64,000 bases of DNA from Clostridia bacterium (GTDB taxonomy: Bacteria; Bacillota_A; Clostridia; Oscillospirales; CAG-272), in the NCBI GenBank assembly GCA_017501345.1, contig JAFVXC010000028.1, positions 1 to 64,000 of the forward strand. The letters are read 5' to 3'. Below the pieces are notes generated by a model. It made no database searches. It saw only the letters and a list, made by a program, of their open reading frames with translations, and was not told where the DNA came from. A program made the position numbers and the translations under genes. Of the stretch, positions 55,994 to 64,000 are shown piece by piece (position 1 is the stretch's first letter; each line of letters starts with the position of its first letter).

Positions 55994-56740
55994 ATGATCT
56001 ATAACTTCGATGAGCTTACGTTTCAGATCCTGACGATCGATCCGTACACGCACGAAAAAGGCGTTTTCAATGTAAAGGCCCGACCGTATGCCGCGTTTTC
56101 TCTTCGGCTGAGCGGAACGGGCTCGTTTGAGGTCGCGGGGAAGCGCTTCGTTACCTCCCCGGGAGACGTATTGTTTATTCCCGCCGACACACCCTACAAG
56201 GTAGAATATTCGGTCAGTGAGAGTATCGTTGTGCACTTCAGATCCTGCAATTATTACGAAGCGGAGAACATTGATACGGAGAACAGCGCCGCGATCGCCC
56301 TCCTGTTTCGTCAGCTTCTTCAGGGCTGGAGCGAGGAGCATTCGGTAAATCAAGCGAAGGCTACCATTTATGAGATCCTCGAAAAGATCGAAAAGGATAA
56401 GAAACGCTCGGCAGAGGACACGGCGTTTACCCGTTGCGTTGAGTATATCGACGAGCATTTTTGCGAGCCCGAGCTTGATATCGGCACGGTATGCCACATC
56501 GGATTTATCAGTGCGTCGAGTCTGCAACGAGCCTTCCAGACGCATTTCGGACTTTCCCCGAAGCAGTATCTTCTGAAGCTTCGGATGAATCGCGCCATCG
56601 AGCTTCTGACCGAAAACGCCCTGACGGTGAAGGAGGTCTCCTTTTCGTGCGGCTTTTCGGACGAAAAATATTTTTCGCGCGTTTTCAAAAAAAGATACGG
56701 CTATCCGCCGTCTGAGATGCGGGATCACATCTTTATATAA
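55994..56740 (+). CDS. AraC-family regulator of module II
   Basis: A 248-residue regulator: N-terminal cupin (YAAFSLRLSGTGSFEVAGKRFVTSPGDVLFIPADTPYKVEYS) and C-terminal double helix-turn-helix ending CGFSDEKYFSRVFKKRYGYPPSEM. The start at 55994 has AGGAGGTGA just before it; the frame is open 77 codons further but runs back through the promoter region. It is divergent from module II and is the likely control gene of that module. Confidence 0.92.
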   Translation: MIYNFDELTFQILTIDPYTHEKGVFNVKARPYAAFSLRLSGTGSFEVAGKRFVTSPGDVLFIPADTPYKVEYSVSESIVVHFRSCNYYEAENIDTENSAAIALLFRQLLQGWSEEHSVNQAKATIYEILEKIEKDKKRSAEDTAFTRCVEYIDEHFCEPELDIGTVCHIGFISASSLQRAFQTHFGLSPKQYLLKLRMNRAIELLTENALTVKEVSFSCGFSDEKYFSRVFKKRYGYPPSEMRDHIFI

Positions 56741-56744
56741 AAAT

Positions 56745-56786
56745 AAGGCAATATCTTTCGGAAAAACCGATCGATATTGCCTTTTT
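56745..56786. terminator. Terminator between two convergent AraC genes
   Basis: AAGGCAATATC (56745-56755) pairs with GATATTGCCTT (56773-56783) and ends in TTTTT on the plus strand. An inner CGG/CCG stem extends it. Confidence 0.9.
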
Positions 56787-56811
56787 GGTACAAAAATGCT
56801 ATCTGCTACTG

Positions 56812-57564
56812 TCAGAATTCAAAGATCTGATTTTGCTTTCTGTATTCGTGCGGAGTCATCCCTGTGTGTTGCTTGAAGGCTCGGCAAAAATGATAGGAGC
56901 TCGCAAATCCGCAAGCCTCGGCGATCGCCCATATTTTTTGCTTGCCCTCCGACAAAAGCTGCTTTGCCTTTTGTATGCGGAGCGTTATGATAAATTGCCT
57001 CGGAGAAACGCCAAGACGCTCCTTGAACAGCCGCCTGAAATAGACCTCACTGATCTTACACTCCTCTGCAAGATCCGCGTTGGTCAGATCCTGGAGGTGA
57101 TAGTTGTCGTAAATATATTTGATCGCGGTGTCAAGCTCGCCGATGTCTCTTTCAAGAGAAAGCACGTGGAGCATCTCGTAAAACAGCGACAGCACCTTCG
57201 CGCGATTGCTTTCGTTCATAAATAGCTTTTTGATCTCATCATAGTTTTTCAGCAGGAGATCAACGTTGTGAACCTTGATGATCTTTATCGTGTCGCAGAT
57301 CGGCTCAAGTGTCAAAAAGTTGATCACGGGGAAGTCGCCGGTCCTGTCTCCGTGAAGGGAATAGCATCCCCCCTGCGGAAGGATCACGGCGTTATTACAG
57401 TCGGAAACAAATGTTTTTCCGTTTTGTGTGTAGGTGATCTGCCCCTCCGTGCAAAAGGACAGGCAGTAGGAGGGTCTGTTTTCCATTTTCGCAGTCCGAC
57501 CCTGCGGAGAGTGAACGGTGAATACCCTCGTAATATTTGTAACGGTCACATCCTTCAGATCCAT
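56812..57564 (-). CDS. AraC-family regulator of module III
   Basis: A 250-residue regulator with a cupin-like sensor (RPSYCLSFCTEGQITYTQNGKTFVS, VILPQGGCYSLHG) and a C-terminal double helix-turn-helix (DLTNADLAEECKISEVYFRRLFKERLGVSPRQFI, then CGFASSYHFCRAFKQHTGMTPHEYRK). GGAGGG lies before the ATG. It is divergent from the SDR operon at 57733 and probably controls it. Confidence 0.92.
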   Translation of the reverse strand: MDLKDVTVTNITRVFTVHSPQGRTAKMENRPSYCLSFCTEGQITYTQNGKTFVSDCNNAVILPQGGCYSLHGDRTGDFPVINFLTLEPICDTIKIIKVHNVDLLLKNYDEIKKLFMNESNRAKVLSLFYEMLHVLSLERDIGELDTAIKYIYDNYHLQDLTNADLAEECKISEVYFRRLFKERLGVSPRQFIITLRIQKAKQLLSEGKQKIWAIAEACGFASSYHFCRAFKQHTGMTPHEYRKQNQIFEF

Positions 57565-57590
57565 AATAGCCCTCCGCTTTTGATAAAAGC

Positions 57591-57620
57591 ATTATATCAC
57601 TTTTAGCAACGAATTGTCAA
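57591..57620 (-). promoter_or_regulatory. Promoter of the module III AraC gene
   Basis: On the minus strand TTGACA (57615-57620) and TATAAT (57591-57596) are 18 bases apart. Confidence 0.78.
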
Positions 57621-57670
57621 GTACCAACGTGATTTGTATCGAAAAAGTTAATTTTATATCGTTTTTGCCA

Positions 57671-57699
57671 TTGAATTCGCGAGCTGTACGGATTATAAT
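57671..57699 (+). promoter_or_regulatory. Promoter of module III
   Basis: TTGAAT (57671-57676) and TATAAT (57694-57699) are 17 bases apart, 34 bases before the first SDR gene. Confidence 0.8.
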
Positions 57700-57732
57700 G
57701 AATCATAACAAAAAAGAAAGGCGGTTTTCACA

Positions 57733-58497
57733 ATGGATTTCAGTGGAAAGGTAGCAATTTCAACCGGTGCGGCATCAGGTATGGGTCTCTTGTTCGCGCA
57801 AAACATCGCAGCGCTTGGAGGGAACGTCGTTCTGTGTGACGTAAACGAAGAGGTGCTCGTCGAAAAGGTAAATGAGATCAATGAAAAGGATGGCGGACGT
57901 GCACTCGGTGTTGTATGCGACGTACGCGACTATGAGCAGGTCTGTGCCGCCCGCGACAAGACGGTCGAGGCGTTCGGAAGAATTGACATTATGGCAAATT
58001 TCGCGGGCGGAACGGCGACCAGAGTCTGTAAGGTCGACCGTAAGGCATATCCCGAATTTCCCGACGTGCCGATCGACGTGTATGATTGGGGCATCGACGT
58101 GAATCTGAAGGGTCCCTTCTATTTTGCGCACGCCGTACTGAAGCAGATGAGAGAGCAGAAGAGCGGCCTCATCATCAATATCGGCTCGATTACAGGCTGT
58201 GACGGATCAGCTTACGGTATGGATTATTCCACCTCCAAGGCGGGGCTGATGTACGGACTCACGAAGTCGATCGCGCAGTACGGTGCGAAATATGGCATCC
58301 GTTGCGTTTGCCTCTCTCCCGGCCCCGTTATGACGAGAGCCGCTATGGCAAAAATGAAAACACTGCTCGGACGCGCCGCAGAGCCGCAGGAGATCATTGA
58401 TCTCGCGCTCTTTATTGCCTCCGAAAAGGGACAGTTCATCAACGGAGAGAACATTATGATCGACGGCGGCAGAAACGCTATGAAGCGCGGAGACTGA
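57733..58497 (+). CDS. Short-chain dehydrogenase/reductase, duplicate copy 1
   Basis: A 254-residue SDR with cofactor motif STGAASGMGLL near residue 10 and catalytic Tyr165/Lys169 in MDYSTSKAG. It has a tandem near-copy 31 bases downstream; most residues are the same and both are preceded by AAAGGCGGTTTT. First gene of module III. Substrate unknown; likely a polyol, sugar or cyclitol. Confidence 0.92.
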   Translation: MDFSGKVAISTGAASGMGLLFAQNIAALGGNVVLCDVNEEVLVEKVNEINEKDGGRALGVVCDVRDYEQVCAARDKTVEAFGRIDIMANFAGGTATRVCKVDRKAYPEFPDVPIDVYDWGIDVNLKGPFYFAHAVLKQMREQKSGLIINIGSITGCDGSAYGMDYSTSKAGLMYGLTKSIAQYGAKYGIRCVCLSPGPVMTRAAMAKMKTLLGRAAEPQEIIDLALFIASEKGQFINGENIMIDGGRNAMKRGD

Positions 58498-58528
58498 GTT
58501 AAAAATATCAGAAAGGCGGTTTTTTACA

Positions 58529-59293
58529 ATGGATTTCAGCGGAAAGGTAGCAATTTCAACCGGTGCGGCATCGGGTATGGGTCTCTTGTTCGCACAGAGC
58601 TTCGCATCCCTCGGCGGAAACGTCGTTTTGTGTGACGTAAACGAGGAGGCGTTAAAGGAAAGAGTAAGCGAGATCAATGAAAAGGATGGAGGACGTGCGA
58701 TCGGTGTCGTGTGCGATGTACGCGACTATGAGCAGGTCTGTGCCGCAAGAGATAAGGCGGTCGAGGCATTCGGCAGGATCGACGTTACGGCAAGCTTCGC
58801 AGGTGGAACTGCGGTCAGAATGCGGAAGGTAGACCGCAAGGCATATCCCGAATTTCCCGACGTGCCGATCGACGTGTACGATTGGGGCATCGACGTGAAT
58901 CTGAAGGGACCCTTCTATTTTGCACACGCGGTGCTGAAGCAGATGAGAGAGCAGAAGAGCGGTCTCATCATCAATATCGGCTCTGTCACGGGGGTGAACG
59001 GTGACCACTACGGTATGGACTATCCCACCTCGAAGGCAGGACTGATGTACGGACTCACGAAGTCGATCGCGCAGTACGGTGCGAAATACGGGATCCGCTG
59101 TGTATGCGTTTCTCCGGGACCTGTGATGACGCGACCCGGGATGGCGAAGCTGCCGACTCTGCTCGGGCGCGCCGGAGAGCCGCAGGAGATCGTTGATCTT
59201 TGTCTCTTTATCGCATCTGAGAAGGGACAGTTCATCAACGGAGAGAACATTATGATCGACGGCGGCAGAGCCGCTATGGGAGGAAGGCACTGA
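58529..59293 (+). CDS. Short-chain dehydrogenase/reductase, duplicate copy 2
   Basis: A 254-residue near-copy of the preceding SDR with the same cofactor motif and YPTSK in place of YSTSK at the active site. Changes cluster around the active-site loop (NIGSVTGVNGDHYG against NIGSITGCDGSAYG), near residues 98-103 (TASFAG against MANFAG) and in the last few residues. This suggests tandem duplication followed by a shift in substrate. It ends 1 base before the next gene. Confidence 0.92.
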   Translation: MDFSGKVAISTGAASGMGLLFAQSFASLGGNVVLCDVNEEALKERVSEINEKDGGRAIGVVCDVRDYEQVCAARDKAVEAFGRIDVTASFAGGTAVRMRKVDRKAYPEFPDVPIDVYDWGIDVNLKGPFYFAHAVLKQMREQKSGLIINIGSVTGVNGDHYGMDYPTSKAGLMYGLTKSIAQYGAKYGIRCVCVSPGPVMTRPGMAKLPTLLGRAGEPQEIVDLCLFIASEKGQFINGENIMIDGGRAAMGGRH

Positions 59294-59294
59294 A

Positions 59295-60047
59295 ATGAAG
59301 CCAACCTTCCTAAGCTATGAAAAGCCTCTCCTCACCGTAATGGTGCAGGCGGATAACCCCGATCGGGTCGAGGAATTGATCGATGCTTCGCGCCCCGAGG
59401 GGGCAGAGGCGTTCGGGATGCAGCTTTGCAGGATGAAGGCAGAATACAGAACGCGAGAAACCTATGAACGGCTGTTCCGATATGCAAGCCCTCTTCCCGT
59501 TTACGTGACGAACTACCGCGTAGCAGAAAACACGGGAAAGAGCGACGACGAGCTTGCAGAAGAGCTTCTCGAGCTTGCCGAATGCGGCGCAACGCTTTGC
59601 GACGTGATGGGAGACTATTTCGATCCCTGCGTGGGCGAGCTCACGATGAATGATGAAGCGATCGAAAAGCAAAAGAGGCTCATCGAGGCGCTTCACGCGA
59701 GGGGAGCGGAGGTATTGATGTCCTCGCACATCAAAAAATTCACCCCCGCCGAGCGCGTTCTCGAGGTCGCACGCGAGCACGAAAGACGAGGAGCGGATAT
59801 CTGTAAGATCGTCACGGGTGCCTCTACAATGGCAGAGCAGATCGAGAATTTGCGGATCATCGACCTGCTGAAGCAGAATCTCTCGATCCCATTTCTCTTC
59901 CTTGCGGGAGGAGAGAGCCGAATACTAAGAAGGGTCGGTGGAGAGATCGGCTCCTGTATGTATCTCTGCGTTCACGAATACGATCAGCTTGCGACGAAGG
60001 TACAGCCGCTTACAAGGGATGTTAAGGCGATCAGAGACCATCTGTAA
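59295..60047 (+). CDS. Type I 3-dehydroquinate dehydratase-like protein
   Basis: A 250-residue protein, the length of type I dehydroquinase (AroD). Schiff-base and base residues are matched: His145 in LMSSHIKKFTP, Lys171 in GADICKIVTGA and Arg209 in GGESRILRR. The usual early glutamate motif is changed (GMQLCRMKAEYR). It sits in a catabolic SDR operon rather than with aromatic biosynthesis genes, so it may dehydrate quinate-like or other 3-keto polyols. Other lysine aldolase-type barrels are an alternative. Confidence 0.7.
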   Translation: MKPTFLSYEKPLLTVMVQADNPDRVEELIDASRPEGAEAFGMQLCRMKAEYRTRETYERLFRYASPLPVYVTNYRVAENTGKSDDELAEELLELAECGATLCDVMGDYFDPCVGELTMNDEAIEKQKRLIEALHARGAEVLMSSHIKKFTPAERVLEVAREHERRGADICKIVTGASTMAEQIENLRIIDLLKQNLSIPFLFLAGGESRILRRVGGEIGSCMYLCVHEYDQLATKVQPLTRDVKAIRDHL

Positions 60048-60094
60048 TTTAAGCGAAAACAAATTTCGGACACACGTATCAAAGGAGAAAGAAT

Positions 60095-61165
60095 ATGAAG
60101 CTTGAACGCACAGAAAAACTGATGAACGAGAAAATGAAAAATGCCGATCTTGACACATATGCAATTCTTGTTCACTATGGAAATGACGAAAAAATTCTGT
60201 TCTCGGATAACGTAGACGAGTACACGTATTTCGACGTGGCAAGTATGGGAAAGGTGCTCATTACCTCGACTCTGATTTTGCAGGCGATCGGCAGAGGACT
60301 CCTCACCCTCGAGAGCACGCTCGGTGACTTCTTCGACGTAGCAGATCCCGACAAAAAGAGGATCACGGTAAAGCAGCTGTTGACACACACCTCGGGTATC
60401 AGGCGCTATCCGATCAAAAGGGAGGCGGCGGAAAAGGGTGCAGACGCGATCATCGCAGATATGCTTTCCCATCCGCTTGTGTTTCAGCCGGATACCAATA
60501 TGAAGTATTCCTGTAATGGATATCTGCTGCTCGGATATATCCTCGAAAAGATATATGGGAAAACGCTCGAGGAGATCTACGAGGAAAATATCGTTAAGCC
60601 CCTTGGGTTAAAGCGAACCGCTTTCGAGATCGGAATGGACGAGCCGAACGCCGCTGTGTGTTATCGCTGGAAGAGAGGGACGCACGAGAAGCGATTTGAC
60701 GATGAAAATGTACTCGTCCTCGGAAAGCCCGGTGGAAGCGGCGGACAGCAAACCTGTCTTTACGATATGCAGAGGTTTATCACTGCGGTGCTCGAAAAAA
60801 GCGAGCTTCTCTATCCGAAGGAGCTTTTCGAGCTTGCCGAAAAGGATTATACCCCCGATTACGGTGACGGAAGCGGATCTGTCGGAGAGAGAAGAGGACT
60901 TGGATACGTTATGGTCTGTGAGCGCTATCCGCAGACGGGTGATCTTTTCCCGATCGGCAGCTTCGGACACTGCGGACACACGGGACAAAGCTTTTTTATA
61001 AACCGCGAAAAACAAATGTATGTAATCATTCTTACGAACGCAACCCGCTTTACGTGTGTCAAAAATGATTTTAAGCGTGAAAAATACGACGACGTTGTAA
61101 AAATGCGTGAAGAAATACATAACGCAATATACGATGATCTAAAAGAGGAAGGAACCCTCCTATGA
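60095..61165 (+). CDS. Beta-lactamase-family serine hydrolase
   Basis: A 356-residue protein of the class C beta-lactamase/esterase type without a signal peptide. SxxK is Ser50-Lys53 in VASMGKVLI. The YxN position reads KYSCNGYLLLG, so Cys140 stands where Asn is usual. The late motif is FGHCGHTGQSFF. The cytoplasmic location and catabolic operon suggest an esterase acting on module III compounds rather than a resistance enzyme. Stop overlaps the next SDR start. Confidence 0.85.
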   Translation: MKLERTEKLMNEKMKNADLDTYAILVHYGNDEKILFSDNVDEYTYFDVASMGKVLITSTLILQAIGRGLLTLESTLGDFFDVADPDKKRITVKQLLTHTSGIRRYPIKREAAEKGADAIIADMLSHPLVFQPDTNMKYSCNGYLLLGYILEKIYGKTLEEIYEENIVKPLGLKRTAFEIGMDEPNAAVCYRWKRGTHEKRFDDENVLVLGKPGGSGGQQTCLYDMQRFITAVLEKSELLYPKELFELAEKDYTPDYGDGSGSVGERRGLGYVMVCERYPQTGDLFPIGSFGHCGHTGQSFFINREKQMYVIILTNATRFTCVKNDFKREKYDDVVKMREEIHNAIYDDLKEEGTLL

Positions 61166-61899
61166 ATTTCCAAAACAAAACCGCGCTCATTACGGGCGCG
61201 GCAGTAGGCATTGGACGGGCAACGGCGCTCCTTCTTGCCGAGAATGGCGCAAGACTCGTGCTTGTAGACATCAACGGCGAAAAGCTCGAAGGGGTGAAGC
61301 GGGAGCTTTCCGTATATACGGACGACGTATTGACCTTCGTGTGCGATGTCAGCGACGAGGCTGCTGTTTATGAGGTGGTAAGAGAGGCGGAGCGCACGTT
61401 TGAACGGATCGATATTCTCGTGAACAACGCCGCACTCTGGAGGGATCGCTCTGCGTTTGCGGATGCCCCCGCCGCGCTGTGGAAAAAATACATCGATGTC
61501 AATGTGATGGGTGTGGTTTATTTCACGCAGGCCATTCTTCCGAAAATGCTTGAAAATCAGTACGGCAGGATCATCAACGTCGCCTCGGTCGCAGGCGTAT
61601 ACGGAAACGCCAATATGGCACATTATTCGGCGACAAAGGGCGCAGTCATCGCGATGACCCACGCACTCGCCAAGGAGGTCGCGAATCAAGGCGTTTTGGT
61701 CAACAGCGTCTCTCCGGGAAGCGTCAGCCCCGCCGAGTGCCTCGATATCGATTATACGCAGGAAAGCTCGCTCCCCTATATGGGAAGAACGGGCTCGGAC
61801 AGAGAAAACGCGAATCTGATCTGCTTCCTTGCGAGTGATGAGGCAAGCTACATTACGGGTCAGAACATCCAGATCGACGGATGCAGGAGAAAGCTATGA
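61162..61899 (+). CDS. Short-chain dehydrogenase/reductase (module III, third)
   Basis: A 245-residue SDR with ITGAAVGIGRA near residue 10 and catalytic YSATKGA near 155. It is not a copy of the two SDRs at 57733 and 58529. It overlaps the serine hydrolase stop by 4 bases and the MBL start by 4 bases, so the three are tightly coupled. Confidence 0.92.
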   Translation: MNFQNKTALITGAAVGIGRATALLLAENGARLVLVDINGEKLEGVKRELSVYTDDVLTFVCDVSDEAAVYEVVREAERTFERIDILVNNAALWRDRSAFADAPAALWKKYIDVNVMGVVYFTQAILPKMLENQYGRIINVASVAGVYGNANMAHYSATKGAVIAMTHALAKEVANQGVLVNSVSPGSVSPAECLDIDYTQESSLPYMGRTGSDRENANLICFLASDEASYITGQNIQIDGCRRKL

Positions 61900-62492
61900 G
61901 TGAATTTTACAAGGAAACGGACGGAATCTACCGTCTCCGCGTTCGGTTTGACAAGATCTACACCTCGGTATTTCTGATACAGACAGAAAACGGGCTCGTT
62001 CTCGTTGACTGCGCAACGACCGACGAGGATGTGGATCTGTGCATCGTTCCCGCACTCCGAAAAATGGGCTACGCGCTTTCCGATATCAACACGCTTGTTC
62101 TGACGCATAAGCACGGCGACCATGCGGGCGGGAAAAAGAGAGTGTTGGCACTTGCTCCGCATATCGAGACAGTCACCGACGTGCGTACACTCTTTGATGG
62201 GATCTGTACCTATCCAATGGCGGGACACACCACGGACTGTATCGGTGTCCTTGATACGCGCTCGCATACGCTGATCTCGGGCGACGGACTCCAAGGGGCG
62301 GGCGTAGACAAATACCGTTGCTCTGTAAAGAATCCTGCCGCCTATCTTGAGACGATCGAACGGATCAGAAACGACAAGCGGATCGAAAATGTTCTCTTTT
62401 CCCACGCATACGAGCCGTGGAATACGGATCACGCGTTCGGGCGAAAAGCGGTTGAGGACTGCCTCAGAGCTTGCCCTGAATATGTAAAGTGA
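61896..62492 (+). CDS. MBL-fold hydrolase (module III)
   Basis: A 198-residue metallo-hydrolase of the glyoxalase II/lactonase-like group with LVLTHKHGDHAGG near residue 72 and later HTTDCIGVLD and SGDGLQGAG motifs. The start at 61896 overlaps the previous stop in ATGA and has AGGAGAAAG upstream. Likely opens a lactone or thioester made by the SDRs; not shown. Confidence 0.85.
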   Translation: MSEFYKETDGIYRLRVRFDKIYTSVFLIQTENGLVLVDCATTDEDVDLCIVPALRKMGYALSDINTLVLTHKHGDHAGGKKRVLALAPHIETVTDVRTLFDGICTYPMAGHTTDCIGVLDTRSHTLISGDGLQGAGVDKYRCSVKNPAAYLETIERIRNDKRIENVLFSHAYEPWNTDHAFGRKAVEDCLRACPEYVK

Positions 62493-62573
62493 TCGTCAGA
62501 GGCCGGCACTGCTGTCGTTATGCTTCTAACGCTTCATGCGAAAGGCCTTAAAGGCAAAGCATTCGCAGAAAAT

Positions 62574-62617
62574 TGCACGATTTATTGTAAAACAATCCGT
62601 AAATCGTGCAGTTTTTT
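62574..62617 (+). terminator. Terminator after the first part of module III
   Basis: TGCACGATTTA (62574-62584) pairs exactly with TAAATCGTGCA (62600-62610) and is followed by GTTTTTT. It ends the six-gene unit; a weak promoter (TTTTAA 62643-62648, TACAAT 62666-62671) may start the next one. Confidence 0.93.
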
Positions 62618-62715
62618 ACCTCCTTTTTTGTAGAATAACATATTTTAATTCGCTCCTTAATATGCTACAATGTTTCTTGTAAATCATCCGGCAGGATGTG
62701 CGGAGGAATTTTAAT

Positions 62716-63714
62716 ATGAATAGAAAAATTAAAATTGCCCAGATCGGAACGAGCAAGAACAGCCACGGAAATCAGATCTGGAAGAGCTTACTTAAGCAGA
62801 CCGATCTATTCGACGTGGTCGGATATGCGCTCCCCGAAAACGAGCGAGAAAAATTTCCGAAGAAGGTAGCCGCGTTTGACGGATATCGCGAAATGACGGT
62901 CGAGGAGATCCTGAACGATCCCGAGATCGAAGCCGTCGCAGTAGAGACCGAGGAGATCTATCTCACGAAATACGCCTTGATGGCAGCGAAGGCAGGGAAG
63001 CACGTGCATATGGAAAAGCCGGGCGGCACCGATCTTCGTGCATTCGAGGAGCTTGTGGCGACGTTGAAGGCAAAGCATTTGGTTTTTTCGACGGGCTATA
63101 TGTATCGCTTTAACCCGATCATCAAAGAGGTCCTTGAAAAGATCAGACGCGGCGACCTCGGTGAGATCTACTCGGTGGAGGCGCATATGGACTGTAAGCA
63201 TCCGATCGATGTGAGAGAGTGGCTGTCGACCTTTGACGGTGGAATGATGTTCTACCTCGGATGCCACCTGATCGATCTGATCTATCAGATCCAAGGAGAG
63301 CCGACAGAGGTGATCCCGTTGAACTGCTCCACGGGCTTTAACGGAGTCACTTCGGAGGACTACGGTATGGTGGTGTTCAAATACCCGAACGGAGTATCCT
63401 TTGCAAAAACGTCCGCCTCTGAAATGGGTGGCTATATGAGACGGCAGCTCGTGATCTGCGGTGAAAAGGGAACGGTCGAGCTGAAGCCCCTCGAGGCAAC
63501 GGAAAACGGCGGTCTCTATACCGCTTGGGCAGAGTGCTACGAGGGAAGCTGGCAAAAGCCTTGGCAAGCGCATCGGAGCGAGGTCTACGATCGGTACGAC
63601 GATATGATGCGAAACTTTGCCGAAATGGTACGCGGCAAGGAAAATCCGTACTCCTACGATTACGAGCTCAATTTGTACAAGCTGGTACTGAGATCCTGCG
63701 GAAAGGAGATATAA
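62716..63714 (+). CDS. Gfo/Idh/MocA-family oxidoreductase (module III)
   Basis: A 332-residue NAD(P)-dependent oxidoreductase-like protein. Residues 1-120 form the nucleotide domain, with the usual EKP motif intact in HMEKPGGTD. The C-terminal domain carries GGMMFYLGCHLIDLIYQI, with the active-site His. The start at 62716 follows CGGAGG by 10 bases. Not the same as the protein at 51393, which has a changed EKP motif. Followed within 4 bases by an MDR dehydrogenase gene. Confidence 0.92.
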   Translation: MNRKIKIAQIGTSKNSHGNQIWKSLLKQTDLFDVVGYALPENEREKFPKKVAAFDGYREMTVEEILNDPEIEAVAVETEEIYLTKYALMAAKAGKHVHMEKPGGTDLRAFEELVATLKAKHLVFSTGYMYRFNPIIKEVLEKIRRGDLGEIYSVEAHMDCKHPIDVREWLSTFDGGMMFYLGCHLIDLIYQIQGEPTEVIPLNCSTGFNGVTSEDYGMVVFKYPNGVSFAKTSASEMGGYMRRQLVICGEKGTVELKPLEATENGGLYTAWAECYEGSWQKPWQAHRSEVYDRYDDMMRNFAEMVRGKENPYSYDYELNLYKLVLRSCGKEI

Positions 63715-63718
63715 GGTA

Positions 63719-64000
63719 GTGAAGACCAAGCAGATTATTTTTACAAAGCCGTACACGGCAGAGCTTCTCGACGTGGAATGCCTTCAGCCGAAGGAAAATG
63801 AGGTAACGGTAGAGCTTGAGTATTCGGCGATCAGCTCGGGAACCGAAAAGGCGAACTTCATCGGAGAACGCAACGGTGTCAACGTTGCCGAGGGAACGAA
63901 GGCGAAATTCCCGAGAACCGTCGGCTATAGTGCCGCAGGCACTGTAACGGCGGTCGGAAGCGCCGTTACCGATCTTTCGGTCGGCGATAAGGTCGGCGTT
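63719..64000 (+). CDS. MDR-family dehydrogenase, N-terminal part
   Basis: 94 codons of a medium-chain dehydrogenase cut by the window end. The GroES-like start is visible: VELEYSAISSGTEKANFIGERNG, then FPRTVGYSAAGTVTAVGSAVTDLSVGDKVGV. The SSGTE form recalls zinc-binding dehydrogenases that pair with Gfo/Idh/MocA genes. GTG start with AAAGGAG upstream. The cofactor and catalytic domains are outside the window. Confidence 0.82.
   Translation, partial: MKTKQIIFTKPYTAELLDVECLQPKENEVTVELEYSAISSGTEKANFIGERNGVNVAEGTKAKFPRTVGYSAAGTVTAVGSAVTDLSVGDKVGV

Noticed and set aside
60095..61165. Beta-lactam resistance enzyme
   Set aside because: There is no signal peptide, a key motif is altered and the operon is catabolic.

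Overview
The window reads as chromosome of an endospore-forming, low-to-mid GC Firmicute, most likely a Clostridia-class anaerobe. The evidence is dipicolinate synthase (dpaA/dpaB), spoIIR, a CIRCE-controlled hrcA-grpE-dnaK-dnaJ operon, a dlt-type operon, SipW-type signal peptidase with its clients, and many sigma-A promoters with 16-18 bp spacers and strong AGGAGG ribosome sites. There are no tRNA or rRNA genes, insertion sequences, integrases or CRISPR arrays. The species cannot be named from the sequence.

Layout. 1-2.3 kb: an exported TasA/camelysin-like protein with beta-helix repeats and a small AP2-domain DNA-binding protein. 2.4-7.6 kb: malQ (-), dpaAB (+), acyl carrier protein (-), radA (-). 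7.6-8 kb: an intergenic region with its own consensus promoter and terminator, a candidate small RNA or leader. 8-19.4 kb: a long co-directional run of uvrB, uvrA, an envelope transglutaminase-like protein, dltA-dltC-dltB-dltD and a lipoprotein. 19.5-24.6 kb: hrcA-grpE-dnaK-dnaJ behind a perfect CIRCE. 24.6-30.2 kb: spoIIR, a CPBP protease, a DJ-1 protein, a MATE exporter, an HD-domain protein and a membrane protein. 30.3-32.7 kb: a second TasA-like/beta-helix exported protein behind a consensus promoter and structured leader. 32.8-38.9 kb: a MarR regulator, a heterodimeric ABC exporter and a metallo-beta-lactamase-fold lipoprotein. 38.9-41.5 kb: a TetM/EF-G-like GTPase fused to a YacP/Rae1-type NYN nuclease. 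41.6-45.1 kb: a flavin oxidoreductase and a SipW operon (client, peptidase, client).

45.2-64 kb is an accessory carbohydrate region of three modules, each beside an AraC-family regulator. Module I (45.2-48.9, -) carries an enolase-superfamily dehydratase, a metallo-lactonase-like protein, an SDR and an RraA-family protein. Together they could form a non-phosphorylative oxidative sugar route. Module II (49.9-55.8, -) carries a GH20-like glycosidase, a Gfo/Idh/MocA oxidoreductase, an unknown 231-aa protein, a PfkB kinase, a SIS protein and a TIM-barrel glycosidase-like protein. Module III (57.7-64, +) carries tandem duplicated SDRs, a type I dehydroquinase-like protein, a serine hydrolase, a third SDR, an MBL hydrolase, a second Gfo/Idh/MocA protein and a truncated MDR dehydrogenase. 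None of the modules contains a transporter inside the window.

The most notable items are the GTPase-Rae1 fusion, the scattered SipW client set, the unexplained 7.7-kb transcript, the spoIIR ribosome site buried in a terminator hairpin, and the overlapping divergent promoters with palindromes at 48.9 kb. All functions are read from sequence motifs; no database search was run.
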